Notes: a model not told the origin generated them from the letters alone. Shown: positions 1-8,293, numbered from the stretch's first letter. The stretch is DNA of 14,455 bases from Sulfurihydrogenibium yellowstonense SS-5 (GCF_000173615.1 NZ_ABZS01000011.1:1-14455); one strand, 5' to 3'. Numbers and translations: made by a program.

Positions 1-323
1 TCTTTAGAGATTAAAATATCTCCTTTGCGTAAGTCAAAATCTTTAAATGCTGAAGGAAAGATTGGTACTGCACATTGAATGTCATTTAGAATAGGTAAAA
101 AATAATTTGATTGCAATGCTTTGGTTCTTATAAAATAAAATTTTGATTTGCTTGTATAGGAGAATGAGCCAATTTCTTGTCCATTCGAGGGTTTTTCTGA
201 AAGCAATTCTCGGATACTTTTTATATTTTTATTCTTGAATAGGACAGTCTTATAACTACATGATGACAATGATTCTTTTTCTCTCAAATTCTCACAATGA
301 GTAGTTCTTTGTACGTATTCCAT
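1..323 (-). CDS. HsdS-like specificity subunit, N-terminal part
   Basis: This gene starts with ATG at 323 on the minus strand, 2 bases after the TAA of the methyltransferase gene. A GGGGA ribosome-binding stretch lies inside the end of that gene. The frame stays open for 107 codons to the window edge. The translation begins MEYVQRTTHCENLREKE and the visible end reads DLRKGDILISK, which resembles the conserved block of type I specificity-subunit target-recognition domains (the GDILIS motif). Its position directly behind a methyltransferase supports a role as the DNA-recognition subunit of the same complex. Only about a quarter to a third of a normal HsdS is visible, so the coiled-coil spacers and second recognition domain cannot be checked. 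It could also be a half-length, single-domain S subunit. Confidence 0.7.
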   Translation of the reverse strand, partial: MEYVQRTTHCENLREKESLSSCSYKTVLFKNKNIKSIRELLSEKPSNGQEIGSFSYTSKSKFYFIRTKALQSNYFLPILNDIQCAVPIFPSAFKDFDLRKGDILISK

Positions 324-325
324 AG

Positions 326-2449
326 TTATTCCCCTATAAAAATGTCCCTTAAAGTTTTTTCTTGACTTTTTGCCCAATTTCTAAATTCTTCTATTGTTTC
401 TGTAAATTCTTCGTCAAGTAAAGGGTTGCCCTTCTCATCTGTTTCCACATCAAATGTTTGTTCGTTTATTTTCCAGATAGGATTATAATACTTTACCCTT
501 TTTGATGTTCTCACTTCATATCCAACTCGTTTAATATCCTTAATGAAAACTTCATAGTTTTGATTTTTCAATTTTTCTAATTCTTCCTTTTTTGGTTTAT
601 AAGCAACTATTATAGTTGTGTTTACTCCTGTGTCTGCAAATATATTTGGCGGAAGATCAAAAAGTGCTACTATTCTCATATTTTCAATAAACCATCTTCG
701 TGCTTTCTTCCATCTATCTATTGATGCAATACTGTTTGATAAAATTATCCCCATCCTTCCGTTTTCTTTCAGCAACCTGACCGCATTTTCTAGAAAAATA
801 AGTCCTAAATCTATCCAATTGCCCTGCTTATTCAAATGCCAAAGTTCATAGCATTCAGCAATCTCTTTGTCTTCAGTTGTAAAAGCTTTATATGCTCGAT
901 CTTCACCAAAAGGCGGGTTAGTCAAGACGACATCAAATTTTTTTAGTTCTGTTGTATCTGGCCAATTATCCCAGTTGCCATTTTTGTGATAATTAGGGTT
1001 AAGCTTGACAACTTTTCCATCAATATCAATTTTATGATCAATAGATCCCTTGTCTGGGATATAGTATAACTTGGCATTTCCATCACCGTTTAAAAGCATG
1101 TTTAATTGGGCAAGCATAATCATTTGCCGATCATTATCAATTCCATATAAATTATCGTCCTTTAATTTAGGATTAGAATTCACAAAACTTAAAGAGAGAA
1201 AGTCAGCAATTCCAACGCACGGATCAATAACAGTTTCATTGCCTCTTGGATTAACTATTTTTACCAAAAAGTCTATAAGCCATATAGGGGTTATAAATTG
1301 TCCTTTTCTTTCCTTTGCAAATTCGTTAGCAAATCTGTAAAAAACTAATTGATATATATCCGTTTTGTATGAGTTAACAAATGAATAATCTTGAAAATTT
1401 TCTACTATAGATACAATTGCAGAAATATGCGACGAGTCTTTAAAATTGATAATAGATTGTCCTAATATTGTTCGATAACTACCCTTTGCCTCGTTGTAAA
1501 GATTCTCAATCCTGCGAATGAATTGTTGAATGGACGGATCAGCAAGGGATGAATAATTCCTTTCGTCTTGTGATATATAGAATTTTAAAGTTCTATTTTT
1601 ATCTATTTTATTAGCTTTTTCATCAAATATTTTTAATGCCAACATTTGTATTAATATCTCATAACCTATTTGATTGACAAGCCCCACTTTATCTAAAGTG
1701 CGGAGTATATTAGACAAGGAGTCATTGATTTGTTTTGTGTGGATACTAGATATTACTTCTAAATCATCAGTGGTCCGTTGGGTTCTGTCAATCGTTGTGG
1801 GCTTGACTATTTTATTGATATCATTAAACGAGGGGATGATAGAGTAGCTATCTGGTAAATATAGAGATAAATCTTTAATTCCGCTGTTTTCTCCTTTTTC
1901 ATTTTTTGACTCATCGTATCGTAGGATTTTATTGCCCGATTTTTGAAATATCCAGAGTCTCTCGGTATCATAATAAAAACCGATGACAAATTTTCTATCT
2001 GACTCTTTCATTGCAGGTTTTAACTGCTGATTAATATATTTTTCAATGTCTCGCCCATCTTCTTTTTTAAATTCTATAACACCAATGAGATGATTTCTCA
2101 ACCATTCCAGAGATGACTGATCTTTATTCTGCCAAAAATTATGATAATGATGCAACCAATTAGAGTCGTCAAAAATAGCCCCATCTAATATTATTGGTCT
2201 TGAGGATGGATTGCCTTTTGGAAACCAAACCTCAACCCCAATAAAATCTTTAGGACAAAGACCACTATGAATTAAAGCATATATAAATTGCCATTTATAG
2301 TATTCCTCTGTATTTTCTCCTTTTTGATTTTTTATGCTTATGTTTTGGATAATTCTTCCATTTACTGGGACCAAGCTTTGGGGCAATACGGTTATATTTT
2401 TGTATCTTTCGTCAAACTCAACTTTTGCTTCAAAGAAAGATTTTGCCAT
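326..2449 (-). CDS. N6-adenine DNA methyltransferase with N-terminal nuclease-like domain
   Basis: The protein has 707 residues. The N-terminal ~190 residues look like an HsdR-N/PD-(D/E)XK domain: ILDGAIF (D89) followed by GVIEFKKEDG (E126, K128) gives the D...ExK arrangement. The middle and C-terminal parts are an HsdM-type N6_Mtase domain, with GQFITP at 383-388, SAM-binding motif I DPCVGIADF at 409-417 and the catalytic motif NPPF at 511-514. HsdM alone usually lacks the nuclease part. The fusion plus a separate specificity gene resembles BcgI-type enzymes, in which one chain cuts and methylates and a partner chain recognises DNA. The start is ATG at 2449, supported by GGAGGT about 8 bases upstream. 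It lies behind the transposition operon, where Tn7-like elements carry defence cargo. The methyltransferase assignment is firm; nuclease activity is inferred from three residues. Confidence 0.85.
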   Translation of the reverse strand: MAKSFFEAKVEFDERYKNITVLPQSLVPVNGRIIQNISIKNQKGENTEEYYKWQFIYALIHSGLCPKDFIGVEVWFPKGNPSSRPIILDGAIFDDSNWLHHYHNFWQNKDQSSLEWLRNHLIGVIEFKKEDGRDIEKYINQQLKPAMKESDRKFVIGFYYDTERLWIFQKSGNKILRYDESKNEKGENSGIKDLSLYLPDSYSIIPSFNDINKIVKPTTIDRTQRTTDDLEVISSIHTKQINDSLSNILRTLDKVGLVNQIGYEILIQMLALKIFDEKANKIDKNRTLKFYISQDERNYSSLADPSIQQFIRRIENLYNEAKGSYRTILGQSIINFKDSSHISAIVSIVENFQDYSFVNSYKTDIYQLVFYRFANEFAKERKGQFITPIWLIDFLVKIVNPRGNETVIDPCVGIADFLSLSFVNSNPKLKDDNLYGIDNDRQMIMLAQLNMLLNGDGNAKLYYIPDKGSIDHKIDIDGKVVKLNPNYHKNGNWDNWPDTTELKKFDVVLTNPPFGEDRAYKAFTTEDKEIAECYELWHLNKQGNWIDLGLIFLENAVRLLKENGRMGIILSNSIASIDRWKKARRWFIENMRIVALFDLPPNIFADTGVNTTIIVAYKPKKEELEKLKNQNYEVFIKDIKRVGYEVRTSKRVKYYNPIWKINEQTFDVETDEKGNPLLDEEFTETIEEFRNWAKSQEKTLRDIFIGE

Positions 2450-2532
2450 ATTTCAGACCTCCAACAAATGGGTATTAGTATTCTAAAATGCCAGAAAAAG
2501 TTCTATCATGGAAAGAATTCTTATAATTAATT

Positions 2533-2561
2533 TCTATAATCTTTGTAAACATTTATTGTAA
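2533..2561 (-). promoter_or_regulatory. Possible promoter for the methyltransferase-hsdS genes
   Basis: Read on the minus strand, TTACAA and TATAGA are separated by 17 bases. An alternative pair, TTTACA and TTATAA (2549 to 2521), overlaps it with the same spacing. Both would start transcription 60-110 bases before the methyltransferase ATG, giving the cargo its own promoter in the 195-bp gap after tniQ. The region is so AT-rich that chance matches are likely. A 7-bp inverted repeat (ACAAGGT at 2600-2606, ACCTTGT at 2638-2644) follows the tniQ stop and might contribute to termination, but it has no clear U-run stem-loop. Confidence 0.3.
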
Positions 2562-2644
2562 CACCATTTAATGTTCGATAAATATATTTTTGCAACTTTA
2601 CAAGGTGTCGTATTTTTTTGAAAAATTATAACATGCTACCTTGT

Positions 2645-3892
2645 TTAGGTTTTGTTATCTTCTACTATCTTTTTCAACACCTTTGCCTTCTTGTTACTAC
2701 AAAAATCTATCCCAGTCCATTTTGCTAAATTTCTTAAACTAACTCTTATACCATTTTTCTGCATCCATTTAACGGCATTTCTAATCATTTCTTCAGTTAC
2801 TATTTGATTATTTATACCTACTTGGTAATTGCTTATTAAATCAATATACCAATAAGGTGGATTATAATCGCTTCCTTCTTTGAATGTATTTAGAATGTAA
2901 AAAGATAGATTATTATCCTTTACAAACTTATCAAAGCTTTCTCTATCCTTCAAAATGTCGTAAATTGCTGTAAATAGAGAAATGCCTTCTTTTACTTCCA
3001 AGAAATCTTCAATAAACCTGCTTTTAATTTCTTTTTTGCTTTTCAAAGGATAGTTATGTAGCTCAATTTCTGTTTGTAATATATCGTTTCTTCTATATTC
3101 ATCCAAGTAAATTAACTTAGCTAACTTTTTTACAGTCCAAAAGTAGAAAATTGAGTAATAAGGCTTGTTTTCAAAAATAAAATAGCCATTATTTAAGATC
3201 TCTAACATTTTCTTTTGGTTTTCTACAGCCTTAGATTGGCTTGATACTTTTTCATTTTCTGCCTTATGAAATTCAAAGCCACAAAAAGGACAGTTAAAGA
3301 ACTTTATGCCTTTTTTTCTTTTTGTTATTGTAATTGGGTTGTTACAGGATGGACATCTATCAAGTAAATAGCAGTTGTGTTTTTCGCATACATTTACAAA
3401 TAATAATCTCCATTGTTTTTTGAAATAGTTGTTCTCTCTCAGACAGTAGGGACAATATTTTAAGCCGTAAGATTTTGAATAACTTCCTTTTATCTTTACT
3501 GTTGATATCAAGTTATTTCTTGAATTATCTCTTATTGTTTCTGACAGATAACTTTCATAACTTTTTAGTCCTGTGTTGTATATGATAGTTTTACTTATTC
3601 TTGTTTTTTGACTAAAAATTTCTGCTAACTCAGAGTCCAAAACTAAATCCATATCTCTTGCTGTTAGTCTTTTATCCCTAAGAAAAGGAAAGTATATGTT
3701 TAGAAAAGTGGATACTTGGCAGTCAAATTTGGCAGAAAGTCTTGCAATCCATGATGAGAAAAGCTCATCTTTGAAAGGTGTTAGTGGATTTGGAATAACT
3801 GCATTGGCTAATGTCTCTCTGTAATCGTCTTTTTGGACTCTATATCTGTATAAAAAGTTTCTGTCTGAATAAAATCTAAATTTTTCGTTCAT
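2645..3892 (-). CDS. tniQ: TniQ/TnsD-family target-selection protein
   Basis: The protein has 415 residues. After a ~35-residue lead, the N-terminal region matches the TniQ pattern PLTPFKDELFSSWIARLSA (residues 37-55). Two zinc-binding clusters follow: C147-x2-C150 with C169-x2-H172, and C180-x2-C183 with C201-x2-C204. The C-terminal part ends in a helix-turn-helix-like stretch (about 385-410). TniQ/TnsD proteins bind an attachment site and recruit TnsC. This is the only such protein in view, so it is the natural candidate for recognising comM. It is shorter than Tn7 TnsD (about 500 residues) but longer than minimal TniQ proteins. The start at 3892 lies 13 bases after the tnsC stop and lacks a clear Shine-Dalgarno, so translation is probably coupled to tnsC. 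Confidence 0.88.
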   Translation of the reverse strand: MNEKFRFYSDRNFLYRYRVQKDDYRETLANAVIPNPLTPFKDELFSSWIARLSAKFDCQVSTFLNIYFPFLRDKRLTARDMDLVLDSELAEIFSQKTRISKTIIYNTGLKSYESYLSETIRDNSRNNLISTVKIKGSYSKSYGLKYCPYCLRENNYFKKQWRLLFVNVCEKHNCYLLDRCPSCNNPITITKRKKGIKFFNCPFCGFEFHKAENEKVSSQSKAVENQKKMLEILNNGYFIFENKPYYSIFYFWTVKKLAKLIYLDEYRRNDILQTEIELHNYPLKSKKEIKSRFIEDFLEVKEGISLFTAIYDILKDRESFDKFVKDNNLSFYILNTFKEGSDYNPPYWYIDLISNYQVGINNQIVTEEMIRNAVKWMQKNGIRVSLRNLAKWTGIDFCSNKKAKVLKKIVEDNKT

Positions 3893-3905
3893 TTTAGAAA
3901 TCCAT

Positions 3906-4838
3906 TCATATTTCTTGTGCGTAAATTTTTGAGTTGTCTACAGTTATATAATCAATTTCATTAAATAGCTTTATATCTATCTTCTCTTTCTTTTTCTCTA
4001 TAGCTCTTATAGCCATTTTGTTTATTATTGAAATAATATCTCCTGTTATCCCATTTGTCACTTGGTGTATTTTTGTAATAAATTTTTCATCTGTATAGAT
4101 GTAAGATTTTTCTTTTAGAGGCAGTGTTAATTCAATAGATTTAAGAAAAGCTCTAAATTCATCATCTATTTCCCAATTTTTGATTTTTATAGGCTTGAAT
4201 CTGCTTTTTAGCTGATGGTCTCTATTAACTAAAGACACAGCTTCCTGTACGCCTACTAAAACGATAGGAATTCTTAATATATTTGATAAGTTTTTTATTG
4301 CATTGGTAAATTCTTTCTGCTGGTTTGCAGAACCTGTTAGTCCATTGTGAATTTCATCAATTATCAGCATTTTTACTTGGAAATCCTCTATGTATGTTGC
4401 TATTTTAACTTCTTTTTGTGTATCGCTATCTGTTGTTCTAAAAGGAACATGCAATGCTGTAAGGATATTGTCATATAGTACTTTATAGTTTGCTTTTACG
4501 GGAGCCAATACACACAAAACAGGAATTTTTGTTTGTATATCGTTAGGATCATCTTGGCTGTTTTTCATTTTTGCATATCTTTTGACAGTATGGGTTTTTC
4601 CTATATTTCCGTCTCCTACAAATAGATAAGACTGCATTCTATCCTCTCTTGGTGCATAGTATAACTCATCAAGCATTTTGAATATAGCTTCGGCTTTGCT
4701 GTGTCTGATAAATTTTGGCTTTCTGATAAACTCTATTCTTTCTTCATCTGATGCATTATCTCTGATTTCTTTGACAATTGGCGGGATTAAATGTTCGTAG
4801 TCTTCATAAAAATTATTGTTTTCTACTTTTTGGCTCAT
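3906..4838 (-). CDS. tnsC: TnsC/TniB-type AAA+ ATPase transposition regulator
   Basis: The protein has 310 residues, the size of TniB rather than the larger Tn7 TnsC. Walker A is GDGNIGKT at 75-82. Walker B is LIIDE at 158-162, followed by HNGLTG. PIVLVGVQEA (191-200) is the sensor I strand, and R213 in LKSRF is a likely arginine finger. Family members form ATP-dependent filaments on DNA that link the target-site protein (TniQ) to the transposase (TnsB). The start at 4838 has an excellent ribosome-binding site, AAGGAGAT, that overlaps the TAA stop of tnsB. tnsB, tnsC and tniQ are therefore translated as a tightly coupled set. No domain appears to be missing. The N-terminal ~50 residues resemble the TniB leader. 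Confidence 0.9.
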   Translation of the reverse strand: MSQKVENNNFYEDYEHLIPPIVKEIRDNASDEERIEFIRKPKFIRHSKAEAIFKMLDELYYAPREDRMQSYLFVGDGNIGKTHTVKRYAKMKNSQDDPNDIQTKIPVLCVLAPVKANYKVLYDNILTALHVPFRTTDSDTQKEVKIATYIEDFQVKMLIIDEIHNGLTGSANQQKEFTNAIKNLSNILRIPIVLVGVQEAVSLVNRDHQLKSRFKPIKIKNWEIDDEFRAFLKSIELTLPLKEKSYIYTDEKFITKIHQVTNGITGDIISIINKMAIRAIEKKKEKIDIKLFNEIDYITVDNSKIYAQEI

Positions 4839-4850
4839 GGCTTTATCTCC

Positions 4851-6716
4851 TTAAAAATCAAATTCTATGTCAAAGGGTTTTATTTCATTTGGTTTTTTAA
4901 TTTGCGTTTGTGGTTTTTCTTCTGTTTTATCGATAGGTTTTTCTAATTTTTCTGAGACTTCTTTGGAGCTTAATTTAGTTTTATTGCTTTCTATTTGTTT
5001 TCTCATTAACTTTGTTTTTTCTCTTGCTTCTTCTTCCATTTTTCTCAGTTCTTTAATTGCTTCGTAGATTTTATACGATGTTATTTTCTCTCTTCTTTCT
5101 CTTAACATCTCTTTCGCCTTTTCTAATTCCCACAAAGTAGTTCCCGGTGGAATTGGTGTTTTACAGTAAATTTCTATATAATCCTGTAGATTTTCATCGT
5201 AGAAATATATTTTCGTTATGTCTTTTGGATCATACTTGATTTCATATTTTTTATTATCTCCTGCGTATCTTACAAGAATATCTGAGTAGTAGTGTAGATC
5301 TTTAAATCTTATTCCTTCTTTTGATACATTCCTGTAATCAGATTTCAGCAGTGATATTCTTGCTATTCTTAATTCATCTTGGCTTAAGACTCTTATTCCA
5401 AAGTTTGATTTAGTTAATCCTTCTTTAAATTTTTCATAAGGTGTTAATCCTTGTAGTCCGTCATGCGGTTTTTGATGATAGTAATTAACTATCCAATAAA
5501 CTATAAATTTCTCAAGTTCTTTTAGGGTAAATACAGCTTCTTTTTCTGGATTGTATTCTCTCTTTTCTTTTGTGTTAGAAAAGGTTGTTCCGCTAACGTT
5601 GTGCAGTTCTTTGTTTAAAGTTCTTATAAATCTTTCAACGTGTCCGCCGTAGAATGGTTTTCCTACAGGTCTATATACTAAGTTTATTCCAAAAGTCATG
5701 CAGAATTTCTCAAGATTAGTTCCGTCAAATTCTGCCGCATTGTCTGTATGAATGTTAACAGGTATGCCATTAATATTCCAATCTCCTTCTATTCCAAGCG
5801 TTTCCAAGTAATGATTTTTGTTTATCAGTCCCATATATATAGCCTGTCCTACTGAATAATAGCTTGGAGGGTCTAATGATATGTAAATTCCATAAACCAT
5901 TCTGCTGTAAACATCTAAGGCTACCGTTATGTAAGGTCTTCCAATAGGTTTTCTGTCTATTTCTGATACTACTTGAATGTCTAAAGGAGTATGGTCTATC
6001 TGTATCCATTCTAATGGATAGTTTGCTTCAAATGAATTTTTCGCAGGATTTATTGTGCTTAAATACTTATTTCTGCCTTCACGTTTTTTGTATATGGTCT
6101 CTCTGTCTATTTCTTTTAGATAGTAAAGTAATGTGGTATAGGCAATAGGTTTTAGCTTTTGGCTTATAAGTTCAGCATTAATTTCCTCGTAAAGCCTTTT
6201 AGCAGATATTCTTTGATGAGTCAAATATCTTTCCTTTATCATTTTGTCAATTATTTCTAAAGCTTTTTCTCCTATCCTTTTTTTACCCTTACCGCCACGT
6301 CTTTCGTATCTTGGCAATAGTCCATATATAGTTTCTCCACTTTTTTTGTATCTTTCCATCCATCTGTATATTGTGGATAGATGAACGTTATATTTTTTAG
6401 CAATTTCTTCTCTTTCTTTAACTGATTTGGCATTCATGACAGCTTTGACTATTTCAAGTCTTCTCTGTGCCTCTTTTAATAATTCTTCATCTATCTTGTC
6501 GAAAGGAGTCAGTTTTTCATCTTCTTGTTTATTCTTTTTTTCGTATTGTTCCAATAATTTCTCTTGTAGATTAGATAATGGTATGATAATTAATTGATTA
6601 TAGCTTGTATCTCTTAAAACTACGTCTATGGTATTGTTTTCAGTATTTAGGCTATAATTCTCAATTATGTATTCTTTATCAAGCTCAATCACTTTTCCTT
6701 TCTTAATTTCTATCAT
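4851..6716 (-). CDS. tnsB: TnsB/TniA-type DDE transposase
   Basis: The protein has 621 residues. A helix-turn-helix lies at about 98-125 (REEIAKKYNVHLSTIYRWM), followed by a second DNA-binding region to about 205. The RNase H-fold catalytic core carries D241 (WIQIDHTP), D325 (NIHTDNAAEF) and E361 (GGHVERFIRTLNKE). The last two are separated by 35 residues, the classic DD(35)E spacing. A Mu-transposase-like beta-barrel follows, then a charged C-terminal tail (about 540-621) ending in the short hydrophobic/acidic stretch PFDIEFDF, which may contact TnsC. TnsB binds the element ends and performs 3'-end cleavage and joining. The start at 6716 has GAGG about 9 bases upstream and follows tnsA by 10 bases. 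All catalytic residues are present, so the enzyme looks intact. Confidence 0.93.
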   Translation of the reverse strand: MIEIKKGKVIELDKEYIIENYSLNTENNTIDVVLRDTSYNQLIIIPLSNLQEKLLEQYEKKNKQEDEKLTPFDKIDEELLKEAQRRLEIVKAVMNAKSVKEREEIAKKYNVHLSTIYRWMERYKKSGETIYGLLPRYERRGGKGKKRIGEKALEIIDKMIKERYLTHQRISAKRLYEEINAELISQKLKPIAYTTLLYYLKEIDRETIYKKREGRNKYLSTINPAKNSFEANYPLEWIQIDHTPLDIQVVSEIDRKPIGRPYITVALDVYSRMVYGIYISLDPPSYYSVGQAIYMGLINKNHYLETLGIEGDWNINGIPVNIHTDNAAEFDGTNLEKFCMTFGINLVYRPVGKPFYGGHVERFIRTLNKELHNVSGTTFSNTKEKREYNPEKEAVFTLKELEKFIVYWIVNYYHQKPHDGLQGLTPYEKFKEGLTKSNFGIRVLSQDELRIARISLLKSDYRNVSKEGIRFKDLHYYSDILVRYAGDNKKYEIKYDPKDITKIYFYDENLQDYIEIYCKTPIPPGTTLWELEKAKEMLRERREKITSYKIYEAIKELRKMEEEAREKTKLMRKQIESNKTKLSSKEVSEKLEKPIDKTEEKPQTQIKKPNEIKPFDIEFDF

Positions 6717-6726
6717 TAGCTTAGCC

Positions 6727-7365
6727 TCACGTTTGGTTTATACATATTAGAGTATTGCTGTTTAATCCATTTTCAATATTTAATATTTTAAGTTCTTTGT
6801 TGGCTATTAGCGACAGTATATATCCCTTTATTTTTGCATTTTCTATTGCATCGTAGTAAGTAGCTAAATTATTAAACAGGTCTTGAAAGGAGATTTTTTC
6901 ATGACTTTTAACAATTTCTAAAATTTTCTCTTTATATTCTGCTGGAACTTTTGTTTGGGTATGCTGATGAAGTGCCATTGAAACCTGTACAATGTTTTGA
7001 TTTATATCTTTTTCTGTGATGATTAAAAATTCCATATTGTTTTCTTGACAGTATTGTTTTAACGTTTCTATTTTCTTTGCTAATTTATCGTCCATATTTT
7101 TTAATTTTTCTGATGGCTTAATTTCTACAAGCTGTTTTTTGTCTTTCCTTTCAACTAAAACATCTGGAACGTATATATCTACCTTTAGTGGCTGTGGTAA
7201 GTATCTAATAACATCATCATCTATTTCAAGCATACAAAAATAGTCTCTTTCAAGTAGTGATTCGTGATATACAACCATTTTATTTTTATAACTATACATT
7301 TTTCCTCTAACAGAAACTCTTTTTGTTGGAATGTTTCTTACACCCACTCTTTTCTTTCCTTTCAT
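6727..7365 (-). CDS. tnsA: TnsA endonuclease
   Basis: Started at ATG 7365, this protein has 212 residues. TTGGAGA sits about 6 bases upstream. A TTG at 7398 is in frame but falls inside a putative TnsB site and upstream of the predicted transcription start, so it was rejected. The core is a PD-(D/E)XK restriction-fold nuclease: E39 in ESLLERDY, D68 in YVPDVLV, and E81-x-K83 in VEIKPSE match the Glu-Asp-x-Lys set of Tn7 TnsA. The C-terminal ~80 residues look like a winged-helix domain. TnsA makes the 5'-strand cuts, giving cut-and-paste movement without cointegrates. Its presence sets this element apart from Tn5053/Tn6022-type elements with a similar TniB-size ATPase that lack TnsA. It is the first gene of the operon and sits nearest the end, as in Tn7. 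Confidence 0.88.
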   Translation of the reverse strand: MKGKKRVGVRNIPTKRVSVRGKMYSYKNKMVVYHESLLERDYFCMLEIDDDVIRYLPQPLKVDIYVPDVLVERKDKKQLVEIKPSEKLKNMDDKLAKKIETLKQYCQENNMEFLIITEKDINQNIVQVSMALHQHTQTKVPAEYKEKILEIVKSHEKISFQDLFNNLATYYDAIENAKIKGYILSLIANKELKILNIENGLNSNTLICINQT

Positions 7366-7382
7366 TTTTATCTCCAAACTAT

Positions 7383-7526
7383 TTCCAAATTTTCGCAATA
7401 ATTATATTAAATTTTCCAAAATTTTGCAATAATTTTTGTAAGTTTAATGAAAAGAGTTTTTTAGGAAATTGTTGATTATCAATGATTTAAGTAAAATTAA
7501 TTTCGCAATAATTTTTGAGTTTTACA
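7383..7526. repeat. Transposon right end with three TnsB-site-like direct repeats
   Basis: Three same-direction copies of one motif are visible: TTTCGCAATAATTA at 7391-7404, TTTTGCAATAATTTTTG at 7422-7438, and TTTCGCAATAATTTTTGAG at 7501-7519. The two inner copies also share a TTCCAAA(A)TTTT lead-in. The outermost copy lies 7 bases from the ACA at 7524-7526. Tn7 ends consist of several ~22-bp TnsB-binding sites in one orientation, and this layout fits that rule. That these copies bind TnsB is inferred from position and repetition. Confidence 0.75.
7401..7429 (-). promoter_or_regulatory. tnsABC-tniQ operon promoter within the transposon end
   Basis: On the minus strand TTGCAA (7429-7424) and TATAAT (7406-7401) are separated by exactly 17 bases. 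Transcription would start near 7394, about 30 bases before the tnsA ATG. The -35 box lies inside the middle end-repeat, and the start point lies inside the innermost repeat. Transposase bound to the end would therefore cover the promoter. TnsB repression of the tns operon is known for Tn7; here it is inferred from the overlap. Confidence 0.65.
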
Positions 7527-8197
7527 GGGGAAGTTTTCCAAAACCCGGTGAAGTGTCTTTGGCACACAACGGTGTTTTGTTTTTAGACGAACTACCAGAA
7601 TTTAAGAAATCTACCTTAGAAGTTTTAAGACAACCGCTTGAAGATAAGGTTGTTTCTATATCAAGGGCATCAGGAAAAATAGAATTTCCTGCAAATTTTC
7701 AACTTATAGCAGCAGCTAATCCTTGTCCATGTGGCTATAAGCTTGACCCTAAAAAAGAATGCAGATGTACGCCGGCAGAAATAAAAAGATATCTCGGCAA
7801 AATCTCAGGACCACTTTTAGATAGAATAGACTTGGCAGTAACGGTTTTACCGGTAGCACCAGAAGAGCTTGCAAACAAACCAGAAGGCGAACCTTCGGCT
7901 AAAATAAGAGATAGAGTTTTAAAAGCAGTAGAGATACAAAGAAACAGATTTAAAAACGAAAATATCAAATTTAACAGTCAAATGACACCAACACATATTG
8001 AAGAGTATGGAAATATCACAAAAGAAGCAAAAGATGTAATGCTTAATGCTACAAAAAGATTTAATCTCACAGCAAGAAGCTTTCATAAAGTTTTGAAAGT
8101 GGCAAGGACTATAGCAGATTTAGAAAACAGCGAAAAAGTCTTACCTAAGCATGTTTTTGAAGCTATAAACTATAAAGTAAATGAAAATCTGTTTTAG
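7527..8197 (+). pseudogene. comM: comM (yifB-type) 3' fragment, cut by the transposon
   Basis: About 222 codons of the Mg-chelatase-like AAA+ ATPase ComM/YifB remain, beginning at GSFPKPGEVSLAHNG. Walker B (GVLFLDELPEF), the NPCPCG...CRC region, SGPLLDRIDL and the C-terminal Mg_chelatase_C domain (ending KVARTIADLENS...INYKV) are present. The N-terminal Lon-like domain and Walker A are absent; a full ComM has about 500 residues. No frameshift or stop is seen, so the loss appears to be due only to the insertion and may be recent. ComM is a helicase-like ATPase that helps integrate DNA during natural transformation; its loss would be expected to reduce transformation. The frame stays open back into the transposon end to a TTG at 7469, but translation from there would lack the ATP-binding site. 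Confidence 0.9.
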
Positions 8198-8293
8198 ATG
8201 GAGTTTAATCTATTACATAAACACCTTTTCAGTCTTGCATGTTTGAGCGAGTTTCTTAATTTCTGCTGAAACTTTTCCAAAAATCAAAATCGC

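Larger units (their letters stand above)
1..7526 (-). mobile_element. Tn7-like transposon (right part), inserted in comM
   Basis: The block holds tnsA, tnsB, tnsC and tniQ in Tn7 order, reading away from the element's right end, followed by restriction-modification cargo. The right boundary is placed at 7526. The sequence ...GTTTTACA ends there with the ACA expected for a TGT...ACA terminus, and the next bases, GGGGA (7527-7531), start sequence that encodes an intact ComM segment. GGGGA is the candidate 5-bp target duplication: restoring a G before it would give Gly-Gly-Ser codons, as in ComM proteins. The left end, the second GGGGA copy and the 5' part of comM must lie before position 1. The gene set and gene order are seen directly. 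The exact terminus and duplication are inferred from a single end. Cargo membership of genes 1-2449 assumes the element continues leftward. Confidence 0.85.

Noticed and set aside
618..1340. Open frames of 77 and 89 codons on the + strand inside the methyltransferase gene
   Set aside because: They are antisense shadows of a well-supported gene, with no recognisable protein features.
7366..7398. TTG start at 7398 extending TnsA by 11 residues
   Set aside because: It lies inside an end-repeat and upstream of the predicted transcription start, while the ATG at 7365 has a good ribosome-binding site.
2645..7398. A complete CRISPR-associated transposon (CAST)
   Set aside because: No Cas5/6/7/8 or Cas12k is encoded in the window and the CRISPR array lies outside the element end. 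The single 415-residue TniQ with comM insertion fits a fixed-site element better.
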